From Meles meles (Eukaryota; Chordata; Mammalia; Carnivora; Mustelidae), in contig NC_060069.1 of assembly GCF_922984935.1 (NCBI RefSeq), positions 162,611,625 through 162,675,624 of the forward strand: a DNA stretch of 64,000 bases, given 5' to 3'. The stretch's first letter is position 1. Every line of letters begins with the position of its first letter. Positions 45,579 through 57,737 of this stretch are shown here, piece by piece. Under the pieces are notes generated by a model, which was not told the DNA's origin, made no database searches, and saw only the letters and a program-made list of their open reading frames with translations. The position numbers were made by a program, and so were the translations under genes.

Positions 45579-46312
45579 TGGTCATTTTAAAACGTGCCCG
45601 GGAAAGCCAGAGCAGGACCTGCGGGCAGTGTAAACCCCAGTCCTTACCTCACTGTCCAGACCCCGCGCGAGCGGGTTATCCTCTGTAAAATGCCCAAGCA
45701 GCCACCTGGAAGGACAGTTGTTCTCATCACACATTCCAGCGGGCACCACAGTAAGTCCCGTGCAGCCTGAGCGTTTCCGGAGGAGCTGGGTCATCCCGGA
45801 CACACAGCCTTGAGCTTGTGTCTGGCAGCGTCTCAGCGCGGCGTCTGGACAGGGCCCTGATGCCTGGAGCCTTCTGCACGTTCTCCCAGGCTGGCACCGA
45901 GGGGTGGGGGGACAAGGCCCATGCCTCTCTGCCTCTGGTGTCCCGCTGAGTGCCCCATGGCGTGGTCCGTGCACAGGACTCCGAGCTGGGGACCGGAGGA
46001 CCGAGGGAAGGCGACCTGCACGGAAGCTGCCAGAGCAGGCTTGGGAAGTTCACGGCCCAGGGGAGGGCGGGGAATGTCGCGGCGAAACCCAAGTCCCCAG
46101 ACAGCACACTCGACCTGGGCCGTCCCCCCACAGAACCCCCACAGTTCTGTTCCCCTAAAGACCAGAGGGCCAGGCCCGGGTGGGGCGGCAGGGATGGTGT
46201 TCAAAGCAGCCCCAAGAGGACCATTCAGAAGGAAAACTGAAAACGAGGCAGCACCACGTGAGCGAGCACGACCCCAGCGCTTGGAGCAGTCACAGAGACG
46301 TCGAGCTGGTGA

Positions 46313-46506
46313 GGGGGCGGCCGGGGCTCAGACGGCGTCTGCCTTCCACTCGGGTCATGGTCTCCGGGTCCTGGGATCGAGCCCCATGTCGGGCTCCTGG
46401 CTCGGTGGGGAGCCTGCTTCTCCCTCTCCCTCTGCCTCTCCCCCTGCTCTCTGTCTCTATCTCTGCATCTCTCTCAAATGAATAAATAAAGTCTCAAACA
46501 AAAATA
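46313..46506 (+). mobile_element. CAN-SINE
   Basis: Decayed head (GGGGGCGGCCGGGGCTCAGA), then GGTCCTGGGATCGAGCCCCA, CGGTGGGGAGCCTGCTTCTC, a long (TC)n stretch and an AATAAATAAAGTCTC tail. Confidence 0.92.
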
Positions 46507-47270
46507 GTAAGAGAAACCCCCAGGGGCCCCTCCCCAAGGCCACGGCGGCCTCACACGCCCTGCCCTGCCATGTGACACGCACACACGGCTCTCCGTCCTC
46601 CCTCCCGCGAGTGTGTTTGTCCCTGAGCGACAGAGACAGCGGTGACGTCCCTGGCCCCGTGCCATCCTGGGCACATCTGGGCTTTAGCTCCGTGTCATCA
46701 CAACCCAGGAGGGAAGCCTGAGCACTCGGTTTCCCCGGTCAGCCTGGCACCCGGCAGCCTCTGTCCATCCTCCTGGATGTGTCCCGGGATACACAGAAGC
46801 ACACGGGATCACGTGGACCGGTCGTCCCACCGCCCACGGCTGATCCGGAGTCGCGGTGGGACTCACGCAGGGAGCTGCATGTCATCCTGCTGCCGTATAA
46901 AGTTTCTCGGTGTGATGGTGGCGGAGTCCATCCCTGGTCCTGCCGGACACCTGCCGCCCTGGGCCATGCCGCCAGGAACCTTGTATCCAAACTGCTCTGT
47001 GCTCCTGTGTAGGAGCTTCGGGAGGGGGTCTGGGGGCCCTGCCCTCCCAGATCCTACCTCTGTTTCCCCAAATGGGTGCACAGTTCCCGTGTCCAAACTG
47101 AGCGCGGACGTGGCTTCAGCCCTCGCCTCCCTGTCTGCTCTGGGGGACAGGAGGGTGACAGGTGCGTGTGAGTGTTGGGTCCCTCTGGGAGATGCTTCGT
47201 AGCTTCCCTCTGCTTCCCACTGAGGTGTGGCCTTTTCCTTATCGCTTCATAAGCATTCTCTTCAATTTTT
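46507..47270. other. Intergenic stretch, nothing recognised
   Basis: No transposon, gene or RNA recognised between the SINE and the L1 fragment. Confidence 0.5.
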
Positions 47271-47277
47271 TTTCCTT

Positions 47278-48062
47278 CTTCTTTTTAAAAAATTAACATA
47301 TAATGTATTATTTGCCCCAGGGGTACAGGTCCATGAATCATCGGTCTTACACACTTCACAGCACTCACCATAGCACATGCCCTCCCCAATGTCCATCCCC
47401 CAGACACCCCGTCCCTCCTACCCCCTCTGCTTGGCAACCCTCAGTTTGTTTTGTGAGGTTAAGAGTCTCTTATGGTTTGTCTCCCTCCTGATCCCATCTC
47501 ATTTTATTTTTTCCTTCCCTAGCCCCCAAACCCCTGCGTTGCCTCTCAACTTCCTCATATCAAAGAGATCATATAATTGTCTTTCTCTGATTGACTTACT
47601 TCGCTCAGCGTAATACCCTCTAGTTCCATCCACGTCGTCGCAAATGGCAAGATTTCATTTCTTTTGATGGCTGCATAGTATTCCATTGTGTATATATACC
47701 ACATCTTCTCTATCCATTCATCTGTGCATGGACATCTGGGCTCTTTCCACAGTGTGGCTGTCGTGGGCGTCGCTGCTGTGAACACTGGGGGGCAGGGGTC
47801 CCTTCGGGTCACTCCATCTGCATCTTTAGGGTAAATACCCAGTAGTGTGGTTGCCGGGTCGTAGGGCAGCTCTATTCTCAACTTTTTGAACCTCCACACT
47901 GATTTCCAGAGTGGCCGCCCCAGCTTGCGTTCCCACCAACCGCGCAGGAGGCTCCCCTTCCTCCACGTCCTCGCCAGCACCTGACTGGTTACTTTCAGCC
48001 GTTCTGACTGGTGAGAGGTGGGGGTCTCGCTGTGGTTCTGACTTGCACTTCCGCACCCCCTA
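47278..48062 (-). mobile_element. L1 3' end with ORF2 C-terminus still readable (5'-truncated)
   Basis: The low-coordinate end is T-rich, then comes the carnivore L1 3'UTR (ATGTATTATTTGCCCCAGGG, GCACTCACCATAGCACATGC). The minus-strand frame from about 48060 to 47555 has L1 ORF2p C-terminal features: IELPYDPATTLLGIYPKD, CTDEWIEKMWYIYTMEYY and LSEVSQSEKDNYMISLI. The truncated ORF2 tail is about 160 residues and uninterrupted, suggesting a younger insertion than the other L1 pieces. It lacks the endonuclease and reverse transcriptase domains, so it is inactive. Confidence 0.93.
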
Positions 48063-50349
48063 GAGCAAAGGCGTCCTGCCACCCCTTCCCCCGGTGTTGC
48101 TGCTTCCAGACACGGGACCAGGAAGCCCAACGACGCACGAGGCTCTCCCCCATATGCGTCCCCTCCAGCCCTGCCCACGGGAGGGCCTCCTCGCCCCAGC
48201 GGCCTCTGAGGACACACGTGGATCGGGCTGGGGTGCAGCGCAGGGACCCGTGGCCGGCACCACCCTGTGAAGTGGAGCCTCTCGTGAACCAGGCCGTGAG
48301 GCTCTTTCTGCCGACACGTGCGCCAGGCACGCCGTGAGGCCGAGGTGTGCGCTGGGGGCAGGTGTGAGGGCAGCAGAGGTGACGGACGGGTGTGGACCTC
48401 CGTCCGAGCGTCTCTAGCCTGTCCCTGCTTGGTCGCAGATGCCCCGCTGCCCTCCCGTGACACACTCCTGCCCAATGGGGCAGCCCCGTGGCTTTGTCGT
48501 ACCTCGCCCAGGAGCGCCAGCTCCGATCGCACATGCTGCTCCACGGCAAGGCCCGCGGCAGCCACCAGGAGCCAGGAGCACGCCGGGGGCTGCTTTCACA
48601 CGCCGTTACGCTCTCCGAAGCGTCACTCCAAAACCCCAGGACCCCGTGCCCCGACTCTCCTCGTGGGCGAACCGGGAGACCCTCAGGCTTACAGTCAGGT
48701 CCTGGGCGTGACTTCCAGCCCAGCCGCTGCGGGGTGACGCAGGCCCCAGCGACAGGCTCCGAGAGACGGCCGAGGGCGCACCTGTCAGCCTTGGGCCCGG
48801 AACCCTTCACCGGCTGAAGCCATTTTCGTTCGCTTCCGAGAAAAACCTTGTAATTAAAATTCTGTTAAAATAAGGGGAACTTGAGGGCCCCAAGACGAAG
48901 CAACCGGAAGCATCTTTAAAATGTATTTTAAATTTACTTTAAATTCGCAGAATTTACTTTAAAAATTTACTTTAAAATTGCAGAATTAAGATTCACAAGT
49001 GTGTAGAGAGTGAAATCAGTTCATTCAGGGCCCAAGGTCAAACCCCGTTTAGGGGCCCAAGGGCGCCTGGCCGCGAGGGCCGCTCATGGAGACGCTCAGG
49101 CTAGTCTCCCCAGCCAGGCCTGAGAAGTCATTTGGGGACACCGTGTATCAGAGTGAGGCAAGCAGAGTGTCCTGTTCTTGGCAGGGACCTGGGGATCCGG
49201 CCTGAGACCATCCTTGGTGGAGGTCTAACCACATCCTGCCACCCCAGGGCCTTCCTGCCCCCCAGCTGGAGCCTCCAAGGCCACATAACCCATTTAGAAG
49301 GTGGCCCCCAACTAATGGCCACTTAAAAATGCATGACCACGGCTCCTGCCAGCTCCTCAGCGGCCTTGGGAGGATCGATCCCCAAGATCTCTCTGGAAGG
49401 GCTCAGGAAGCCTGGAGTCAGCTTCTGCTTCAGTCTGCCCCTGCCCCCGCGCGGGGGGCTTTGTCGCAGGTGCCTGGGTCTGCACCGGGCCCTTGGCATC
49501 AGGAGAATCCTGCGGCTGGGAAGGCCCAGGTGGCTGTTTGCCCATTTTCTGCTCATCAGTAACCCACGCGGGGGCGCGTCCCGCCTCCCGCTCTCCAGGG
49601 GGCTCCCCGCGAGCGCCGGCCTCAGCTCGGACCCCGGGCCTGGGCTCCTGCAACCCCGAGAGGCCCCGGAGTGTGGGACGCTGAGCGGACTTGGGGCCCC
49701 AGCTCCCAGGAGCAGAGCTCTCGGGCTCGCCGGCTGCCCCAGCTGCGCGGACTCTGCTCTCCCACAGGCCATCGCTGGGACCCGCACAGACGCGCTCCCT
49801 GCGCACCCCAGGGCCGGGCTGCAGTCCTCATGCACAGAGCCTCGGCCCAGCCTGGGCGGGCGGGGCCTCCTGGTGGGCGGGGCCTCCCTCTGCTCCCAGC
49901 CACGCCCACTCTCGGGGTCTGCGTGTCCAGCCTGGGCAGCGCAGCAGACTCCGGGACCAGAGCCCCAGATGAGTAGGGGGTCGTGTTCTCCTGCGACAGG
50001 AGTCCACTCCGACCAGGCTCAGCAGGCTGACAGGGTCAAGGCCACCGTCTGGCCCCGGAGCCGGCCACCTGCTTCTCACCGGCCTGCACGTGGTCCTGCA
50101 AACAGCGCGGGCCTCCGGGGATGGGATGTGTGCGCCCGACTTTCCTGCGCCCCCTTTATCACATCCTTTAGTATACGACGAACCCACAAACGTGTTTCCT
50201 TGAGATCTGTGAGTCGCTCTAGCAGATTAGTCCGACCAGAGGCGGGGTCGTGGGAGCCCTGATTTGTAGCCGGTGGTTGGAAGTGGAGGAGACCCTGGGA
50301 CCTGCTGATTGTGATTGGCATCTGACCTGAAGTCGGAGTTGGGGGTCTC
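48063..50349. other. Intergenic stretch, nothing firm recognised
   Basis: GC-rich with AT-rich patches near 48.84-49.0 kb (repeated TTTACTTTAAA words). Long ORFs here are open on overlapping frames and strands without domains. Confidence 0.5.
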
Positions 50350-51815
50350 AGTCTTTACCTACTCTTATTGGGTTGGGTTTTTTCTTCTTGATTTGCAGTA
50401 ACTCTTTATATATTGTTTATTACGAAGATTCCATTCTTTGTGATGTATACTCCCCCCCTTTTTTTAGCTTGTTTATTTTTTTACTTTGTTTATGATATTT
50501 TTCTCCTGGCATATGTTTCTATTTTTATGGTCAGACTTATCCTTCTTTTATGCTTTGGTCTCTGGATTTTGACACATCGTAGGAAGGCCTTCTCCACTCC
50601 AGGGGTAGAAGGGTTCACCGTATTTTCTTCTAACGATTTCATGGCTTTGCTTTCTACATGCAAATGTTTGATCTCCCTGGACCGTATCCTGGGGCAGAGT
50701 TAAGAGCGTGGATTTAATGGGATCTTCTTCCAGTTGGATACTGAGTTGTCCCAACAGAATGTATTTAATGCCTGTCTTTGTGTTGACTTGTTTTCAAATA
50801 TCTGATAAGCCTCACCAAAGCACAATGAGATGAGCATCGGTTCGGTTTGATAAGGAGATCCACAGCAGTAAAGTGGGGGATAAGCTGGGATTCAAGGAGC
50901 TACACACGTGTAAACCCCCAAGCACACGGAAACACTACTCGATCCGGTGGGTGCATCGCTGTGCTGAAGCAGAAGCGTCCTGCTACGCGGGGAGCCTGGG
51001 CGGTGGTGGGGGAAAATCGGCAGAAAGGTCTTGTCCCGTTGAACTAATGTGGCCCTACTCCTGAAAACAATCGAGAAAGAACAGAAAAAAACTTCTACTT
51101 CTTTATTCAACGTCTCAGTCCTGGGGTCTCCTAATACTTCCCAAAGACTTTCATTTAGGTCCCTGTTCACCGTCTACTTGAATTTCCAACTTGATCACAC
51201 GCTAAATTCCCACAGGTACTCAGGTCTGTTTCTCACTCGTGTTGTCGTTCCGCAGGCCTGCGGGCAGGACACTGCCCACACGACCCCAAGTGAGTTGTTC
51301 AGCTCTCAGCGAGAGCTGCCTCGTAGAGCATGAGCATGACTCCTCCTTCCCAGAATTTTCCTGGCTACACTTTCTTTATTTCTAATACCATTTTTGAAAT
51401 TAGCTGTTCTAGGCAGAGGAAAACTTAGGCTGTTGATAGTCATGATTATAAAGATTGCATTAAATTTAGAATCCAGCGTGGGGAGAGTTGACCGTCCACA
51501 CCCAGCCCAGAGCGTGGTCCGTGTTTTCACCTGGACAAGCTGACTCTGGGGTCTTTGAAGGTTCTCCCCACATGTGTTTTACATATTACTTGCTACACAT
51601 ACGCCTCAGCATTTCCTCTTTTTGTTGTTGTCTTTACGGGGTCCTCTCCCCCATATCTTTTGTATGGTGTGCACGTGCACGCGCACACACATGCGTTGTC
51701 TATCAGTCACCGTAGACGTCGACGAAGGGTACTAATTAATTAATGCGGAATAGTATTAATATGGGTAACCCGTTAAATTCTCTTATTACTTGTGCTGATT
51801 TAAAATGGATGCTTT

Positions 51816-51995
51816 GGGCACCTGGATGGCTCAGTTGGTGAAGAGTCTGCCTTTGGCTCAGTTCATGATCCCAGGGTCCTGGGATCAAGTCTTGCACCAG
51901 GCTCCTTGCTCATCGGGGAGCCTGCTTCCCCCTCTGTCTACCCACCTCCCCAGCCCTGGTGATGCGAAGATCTCTGTCTTGTTTCTGACTTTAAG
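51816..51995 (+). mobile_element. CAN-SINE, tail lost
   Basis: GGGCACCTGGATGGCTCAGT, GCCTTTGGCTCAGTTCATGA, GGGTCCTGGGATCAAGTC and CATCGGGGAGCCTGCTTCCC; the A-rich tail is not clear. Confidence 0.92.
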
Positions 51996-52465
51996 GGAAT
52001 AACTCCAGAGCCTCCGCGTTAAGCATGGAGCTGGCCCTGGGCTGGTATTTATGCGACTACAACGTTACGTACGTTGATGTGTGGAGGAAGAACCCATCGT
52101 TGTCATTTCATTAAGCATTTTTTAAAAATCAAGAATGATTGCTGAGTTTGGCAAATGCCTCTTCTGAATTCGCAGAGATGGTCGTAGGGATTTCTCTTAG
52201 ATCTCTCCCCCTGATGCACCGCATGAGCAGACGGTCTAATATTAACTCACCTGTTTGCTTTGGCAGCAGGGTCCATCTGCTCAGGTGCTAGTCTTCGCGT
52301 GCTGACGGGCTCTATTCGCTAATAGTTCAAGACTCTCGCACTGATACGTGTAAGTTACCTTGGCTGCTGGATTTCTCTCTCTCTGCGGTCTCTATCAGGT
52401 TTTGCTTTAATACTATACTTCCTTATGTGATAGAGTTGTAAGGTTCCCCTCTCCTTCTTTCTTTT

Positions 52466-52649
52466 TTTAAAAAAGATTTTATTTATTTGAGACAGAGAGA
52501 GAGCGAGCACAAGTAGGCAGAGAGGCAGGCAGAGAGAGAGGGAGAAGCAGGCTCCCCATTGAGCAGGGAGCCCGATGCGGGGCTCGATCCCAGGACCCTG
52601 AGATCATGACCTGAGCTGAAGGCAGAGGCTTCACCGATGGAGCCCCCCG
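52466..52649 (-). mobile_element. CAN-SINE
   Basis: T-rich tail, AAGATTTTATTTATTTGAGA, CACAAGTAGGCAGAGAGGCA, GGGGCTCGATCCCAGGACCC and ATGACCTGAGCTGAAGGCAG. Imperfect flanking repeat GGTTCCCCTCTCC / GGTTCCTCTCTCT. Confidence 0.95.
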
Positions 52650-52863
52650 GGTTCCTCTCTCTCTTTTTCTCGGCTCGGGAGTAGGTTAGAGAGGTCAGAC
52701 TTTCCCTAGGAAGCTGTCAGAGTTGGGGACTGTTTTGGGGGGAGGAAGAGCTTTAACAACTTTCTCTAAGATTTGGAAGTTACCTGTTTAGACTTTATTA
52801 TCCAGAGTCCATTTTTTCCCTAGAAAATTAAATTTCATCCCACTTTAAGATTTATTTTAAACA

Positions 52864-53053
52864 GGGGCACCTGGGTGGCTCAGTGGGTTAAGCCTCTGCC
52901 TTTGGCTCGAGTCATGATCCCAGGGTCCTGGGATCGAGCCCCGAATGGGGTTCTCTGCTCAGCGGGGAGCCTGCTCCCTCCTTTCTCTCTGCCTGCCTCT
53001 CTGCCTGCTTGTGATCTCTGTCTGTCAAATAAATAAATTAAAAAAGAAAAAGA
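52864..53053 (+). mobile_element. CAN-SINE, first of a tandem pair
   Basis: GGGGCACCTGGGTGGCTCAG head, GGGTCCTGGGATCGAGCCCC box, CTGCCTGCTTGTGATCTCTG and an AATAAATAAATT A-rich tail. Preceded by TTTATTTTAAACA at 52851-52863, which recurs only after the second copy. Confidence 0.95.
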
Positions 53054-53065
53054 ATAAAGGTCATA

Positions 53066-53261
53066 GGGGCGCCTGGGTGGCTCAGTGGGTTAAAGCCTCT
53101 GCCTTTGGCTCGAGTCATGATCTCAGGGTCCTGGGATCGAGCCCCACATCAGGCTTCCTGCTCAGCGGGGAGCCTGCTTCCTCCTCTCTCTCTGCCTGCC
53201 TCTCTCCCTACTTGTGATCTCTCTCTGTCAAATAAACGAATAAAATCTGAAAAGAAAAAGG
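53066..53261 (+). mobile_element. CAN-SINE, second of a tandem pair
   Basis: GGGGCGCCTGGGTGGCTCAG head, the same box sequence, TACTTGTGATCTCTCTCTGT and an A-rich tail, followed by TTTATTTTAAACA at 53262-53274. Very similar to the copy before it. Confidence 0.95.
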
Positions 53262-53790
53262 TTTATTTTAAACAAATAGTTGTTTAAATTAAATCAGTAC
53301 AGAGGAGTCACTTGCAACCAATCGTCCTCGTTTCTGTGGTTACGCTCAGCGTATTTGCACCTTCTCCCCATGTCCTTGGCTCCCGCCGCGCCGGCCACGT
53401 GTCCCCGGGCTCTGGCTCCCCACCGGTGACGTCTGCTGTCCTGCCATTGGTTTGCTTTCATTTTCCAACCTTCCAAGCCAGTGCTGCGCTCGCTTTTTGC
53501 TCTCCCTTTTAAATACGTCGGCATCTTTGCTTCCGAGACCACGTGTTGGCCACAAGACATGAGCCAGGGCCCACAGCACTGTGTTCCCACCATCTTGGGT
53601 GCTCACGAATTGTACCTTCTGGCTGATAGTTGCCCTTTGACCCAAGAGCTGTTGAGAAAATTTGTAGATTCCAAGTAGAAAGGCTGCTGGGTGTCCTTAT
53701 TTTGGTAGCAATTTCTGGTATTGTTGAGTTATGATTGGAAGATGTGGCTGGATTATTCTGACAGTTTGGAAAGTCTCTGAGGCTCTCGCG

Positions 53791-56482
53791 GGGGCTCAGT
53801 GGACGGTCAGTGCTGCTTCGTGTCCCCTTGCCGGGAAGAGGTGCCCTGTGGCTGGGTTGGAAAGGTCTCCCCCACAAGTACCTCACTCATCAGTGTTCAG
53901 CCTTGAATGCCATTGTTTTTTGTCCTCGTTCTGCCTTGGGCTAACGAGGTTCAGTAACTATTAGCAAGGTCAGCCTTCTCTCTGTGTCCCTCGCCATGGG
54001 ACGTGGGAATGCCCCTTAAATAACCAAGGAGCTCCTTCCTGCACCCCGAAGCCAGAAAGACACAAGAGCTCGGGCTGGGATCTCCAGGACATCGTCCTGC
54101 CTCCTTCCCCTCGTCCTCTCCCCTGGCTGTGTGGGTCTGCAGAGATCTCTGCAAAGGAAGAAGCAGGAGGGCACGGGGAGGGCTCCGGGGTCTGCTGGGG
54201 CTGCCAGGCCTCCAGGAAGCAGCCCTCGGGGCCCGAGAGCAAGAGGCACAGGGAGATCAACCGGCCGGGGTGAGCCATCCACCAACAGGACACCTTGTCA
54301 GCCGGTTCTAAAGCCACCTGGAGCTCCGGCCCGGTCTGCCAGGGACAGCCGGCCGATCCCCTGGAGGGAGGCCTTAGGGCTGATCAGAACCGGACTGGGC
54401 ACATGACAGCCATTTAGGGATGCGGTCCTCCAAATTCATTTAAAAGCCAAGGGGGAGAAGCTGGGTTTTCTGTTACTAACAATGAAGTCCTCAGCGCCTA
54501 CAATGAAGCGTCTGGTACGTGTGACCCTCCGAGTCGGGCAAGCTCTGGGGCAGAGCACCCGGAGCAGTTAGTGTGTGGGCGAGGGCACAGAGCGGAAGGG
54601 GCCCTGGGTGCTGCACGCCCCCGATGGACCACGGAACTCCACCTCTGAAACTCACAATACGCTCTATGTTAATTAAATTGAACCTTAAATTAAACGTTTT
54701 TTCAAAAAGCAAACGAATCAAACGAATTGATTCTCGGTAATCAGGCCATGGATGCCCGTGTTTGAGACCTGGGGGTGGCCATGGGTGCCCCTTGCGGGGT
54801 GGTTGCAGGGCAGGTGTGTGCACAGCGGGACCTTGTCCTACTGTCTGGCCGCATCTGGGGGGCACTCAGGGGCGGGGGGCCGGGGTCTTACTTGCTGGTG
54901 GCCCCAGAGAGAGGAGGGAGGGCGCGGGGAGGGTGAGGAAGGGCAGGACTTGGAGAGGCAGTGGCTGTCACCGGTCCTGCCGTCTCTCTGGGCCCCGTGG
55001 CGCCGCGCCCCCTCCGGAAGCGTGCACGGGGCGCTCCTGCCGTTGTCCACCGACTCGAGGGAGGGCCGCGGCGGTGGCGACGTCCTGGCGCTTCCCGCTC
55101 TGGGCCTCGGAGAAGGTCCCGGGCCTGGGGCAGGACCGCGGAGCCCCCAGCAGGTCCTGGAGGGGGACCCTACCAGCAACCAGGCCATCCCGCTGCCACG
55201 GATGAGACTGAACTGTGGGCATATGGTCTAGGGCCTCTCAACCTGTCTGCTAGGGTCTGGGTGCCCCCTGTGATTAGACAGTGTTACGCTGTGTGGGCTC
55301 GGAGGGAGGAGACACGCAGAAATCTGGGCCTGCTGACGCCGCCGGTCCCAGCGATTCCGACCCAGTTCTGGTGCCTCTGGAGGCGAGTCCTGAACCCGTC
55401 TTCCCTTCCAGCGCCCCTCCTGCCCCCGCAGCCCGACACGAGACATGCCGGAGCCTGGCACGGAGGTGTTGGCTAAGCCAGACCACAGCTGGCGTCTGCC
55501 CCCAGCACAGGGGCTAGAACGACGAGGGTCTCCAGCAAGGTGGTCCCTCCCGCCCCTGCCTCCCATCCCCACTGAGCAGGACGCAGTGCTGGAAAGCCTC
55601 TCGGGGGATCACCGCAGCTTGAAAGGAGAAAGCGGGAAGCCAGGCGAGAAGGTAACCGAGCTAAACATAGGAGCGCCGGGCAGAATGTCCGGAAATGTCA
55701 TCCCCAGCGCCAGGTCTGGCTTCATTATCCTTAATTATTTAAGTCACATGATGCAGAGGCAAACCTGGGAAGAGAGCGCTGTCTCCGCGCACACGGACGT
55801 AGGGAGTGCGTTCTTCGTGCCAGGGACCTGCAAGGACAGCGGCTGTGACCAGGAGGGGCGGGGGCCCGGGTGTACCCCAGCTCTGCCCTTTTACCCGCCG
55901 TCCCCCCAGCACCCCGAGTTAACTGGGTGCTAACAGCAGGTGTTTTATCCCCCCAGGCTGGGGAGAGACTCTTTCCTTAAAGAGAGCCAGACGGGCAACT
56001 GCACGGTCAAAGGGCCCGCCCTGATCGCGGCTTTATAGCGAGGTGGCCTTGGGGAGTCTCCGACGCCGCGTCCAGCACGCCGGGCTGTTGGTTTTATCCT
56101 CACCTTCCTCGGCCTCCCCCACCCCACACCAGGGGTTTGTTAGTTCAGGAGGAAAAAACGTCTGCATGACATTTCTTCGATTGCTCACGAGGTGGATTTT
56201 TTGTCTGCAGAATCGTCCTTAAATCTGCTTTTCTTTGGTGGATGGTGGACTATTTGCCCAACCAGGGATGTAATTCCTAGACGGCTCGGTGCGTGCAGAG
56301 AAACCTGCGGCCCAGCGGCGGGGACCAGGTTGCCGGCCCCAGGAGAAGCTCCTCACCCTGGCCTGTGCGCAAAGCCCCACCACAGAGCAGCGGGCTTGTG
56401 GTGAACTGTTCATAGCATCACATGGCTCTCCTGTGGGTTGTGGAGGCTCGCGTGTTAGTATTTTAAAGTCAGTTGAGTTTCA
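53791..56482. other. Intergenic stretch with one L1 tail
   Basis: Moderately GC-rich. A short L1 3'-end piece lies at about 54.6 kb. Nothing else recognised; no gene signal. Confidence 0.5.
54630..54725 (+). mobile_element. L1 3'-terminal fragment
   Basis: CTCTGAAACTCACAATACGC then TCTATGTTAATTAAATTGAA and an A-rich end match the last bases of carnivore L1 3'UTRs. Confidence 0.5.
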
Positions 56483-56665
56483 TTTTTAAAGATGTTTCTT
56501 TATTTTACTTTGAGAGAGAGAGAAAGAGAGCAGAGAGGAGATGGAGATGGAGAAACAGGCTCCCTGCTGAGCAGAGAGCCCGACGCGGGGCTGGATCCTA
56601 GCACCCTGGGATCATGACTTGAGCCGAAGGCAGAGGCTTAACCCACTGAGCCCCCCAGGCGCCCC
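56483..56665 (-). mobile_element. CAN-SINE
   Basis: AAGATGTTTCTTTATTTTAC, (GA)n, CAGGCTCCCTGCTGAGCAGA, GATCATGACTTGAGCCGAAG and CCCCCCAGGCGCCCC. Flanking repeat TCAGTTGAGTTT / TCAGTTAGGTTT. Confidence 0.94.
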
Positions 56666-56869
56666 ATCAGTTAGGTTTTTAATGGAACTTTTATTTTGAG
56701 TGCAATTGTAAGTTGCCCTTTACCTCTTTTCTCCCCAGAGGGGCAGGTGGCGGAGCTCCGGCGCCTCGACGGGGACGGGGACATTCACGTAGCCCAGATG
56801 CAGCACGATCCGTCCCCACTGGGACTCTTCAGCCCCTTGCCCTGCTTACCCCACACCCTCTCCTGAACC

Positions 56870-57160
56870 CGTTGTTTTCCAGCTTTGTGATTTTATCATT
56901 TCGAGAGTGTTCTGTAACAGAGTCACAGAGCATGGGACGTTTTGGGGCAGGATTTCTTCCTCAGCCCTGTTCTCTCGAGCCCACCCACATGCACCTGCCC
57001 ACAGCGTGTTCCTTCTGATTGCTGTGTAGTGACCTATGGGGTGGCTGTGTATTTAACTGGTCACCCATCGGGGACAGCTGGGTCATTTCCCGTCTGTGGC
57101 TACTACATATCAGCCTGCTATGAACACTGCTGGCTGGCCGTTCCTTCGGCCCATCTCTGT
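56870..57160 (-). mobile_element. Old L1 ORF2/3' fragment, antisense
   Basis: ATTTTATCATTTCGAGAGTG, GATTGCTGTGTAGTGACC, ATTTAACTGGTCACCCATCG and CATATCAGCCTGCTATGAAC follow the antisense order of an old L1 (GCTGAGTAATATTCC, TTTATCCATTCACC, GCTGCTATGAACATT). Confidence 0.5.
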
Positions 57161-57564
57161 GGAGGGGACTGAGCCGTGGGACAGACCAAATGCTGTGGAC
57201 CTTCCCCGTAGCTACTACACACGCAATGTCCACATACATTATGCAACAGGCTCTTCGGAGCTTAGAGACGATGCGATGGGCTACCAGGAAAGACCATTTG
57301 GGCACAAGTTCCAGCAACCTTTAAAAAAAAGCAAATGCCGTCTCAGGAGACAAAGATCTAGAGAAAGAACAGACATTGATGAATAGAAACAGCATCATGG
57401 TTGCCATTATTAAAAGGAATTGCTAAACCAGTATTTGTGCTGAATTCCAGCATTTTCTGAATTCCCATGTGACAAAAAGGAGGGAAAGGAGCCCAGGAGG
57501 AGTCCCCTGACCGTTGGCTGCTATGGAGCAGGAGAGCTTCGCCATCCCTCCCTCCCCTCCAGAA

Positions 57565-57735
57565 AGGAAACTTCCGTATCTCGCCTATTGTAAATATTGC
57601 TACAATAAACGCGGGGGCGCACATATCTTTTCAAAGTCGTGTTTTCATTTTCTTTGGGCAAATACCCAGTGGAGGGATCAGATCTTATGGTCATTCTATG
57701 TTTACTTTTCGAGGAACCTCCCTACTGTTCTCCAT
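57565..57735 (-). mobile_element. L1 ORF2 fragment, antisense (left half of a probable inverted L1)
   Basis: ATTGTAAATATTGCTACAAT, AAATACCCAGTGGAGGGATC and TTCGAGGAACCTCCCTACTG are antisense L1 ORF2. Abuts a sense-strand L1 3' end. Confidence 0.7.
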
Positions 57736-57737
57736 AG

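Larger units (their letters stand above)
42758..46312. other. Intergenic DNA downstream of AGPAT3
   Basis: GC-rich, without a recognisable gene. Contains the purine-pyrimidine tract at 43.1 kb and two decayed SINE pieces. The 343-codon minus-strand ORF at 44266-45297 runs through a decayed SINE neighbourhood in GC-rich DNA and shows no domain, so I treat it as chance. Confidence 0.6.
50370..53790 (-). mobile_element. Old L1 ORF2 relic, minus strand, broken up by four SINEs
   Basis: Separated blocks follow antisense L1 ORF2 order: about 50390-50810 (AACTCTTTATATATTGTTTA, TTCCAGTTGGATACTGAGTTGTCCC), about 51340-51510 (AAGATTGCATTAAATTTAGA, GGGGAGAGTTGAC), about 52120-52280 (GAGTTTGGCAAATGCCTC, GAGATGGTCG) and about 53620-53780 (TTGACCCAAGAGCTGTTGAG). 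CAN-SINEs at 51.8, 52.5 and 52.9-53.3 kb sit inside. Every frame is destroyed. Subfamily and exact ends cannot be set by eye. Confidence 0.6.

Noticed and set aside
47555..48565. 336-codon minus-strand ORF as a host gene
   Set aside because: Its C-terminal half is the L1 ORF2 tail; the N-terminal half is unrelated GC-rich read-through beyond the L1 truncation point.
49333..50262. 309-codon plus-strand ORF
   Set aside because: Overlaps several other open frames on both strands and has no domain, signal peptide or splice pattern.
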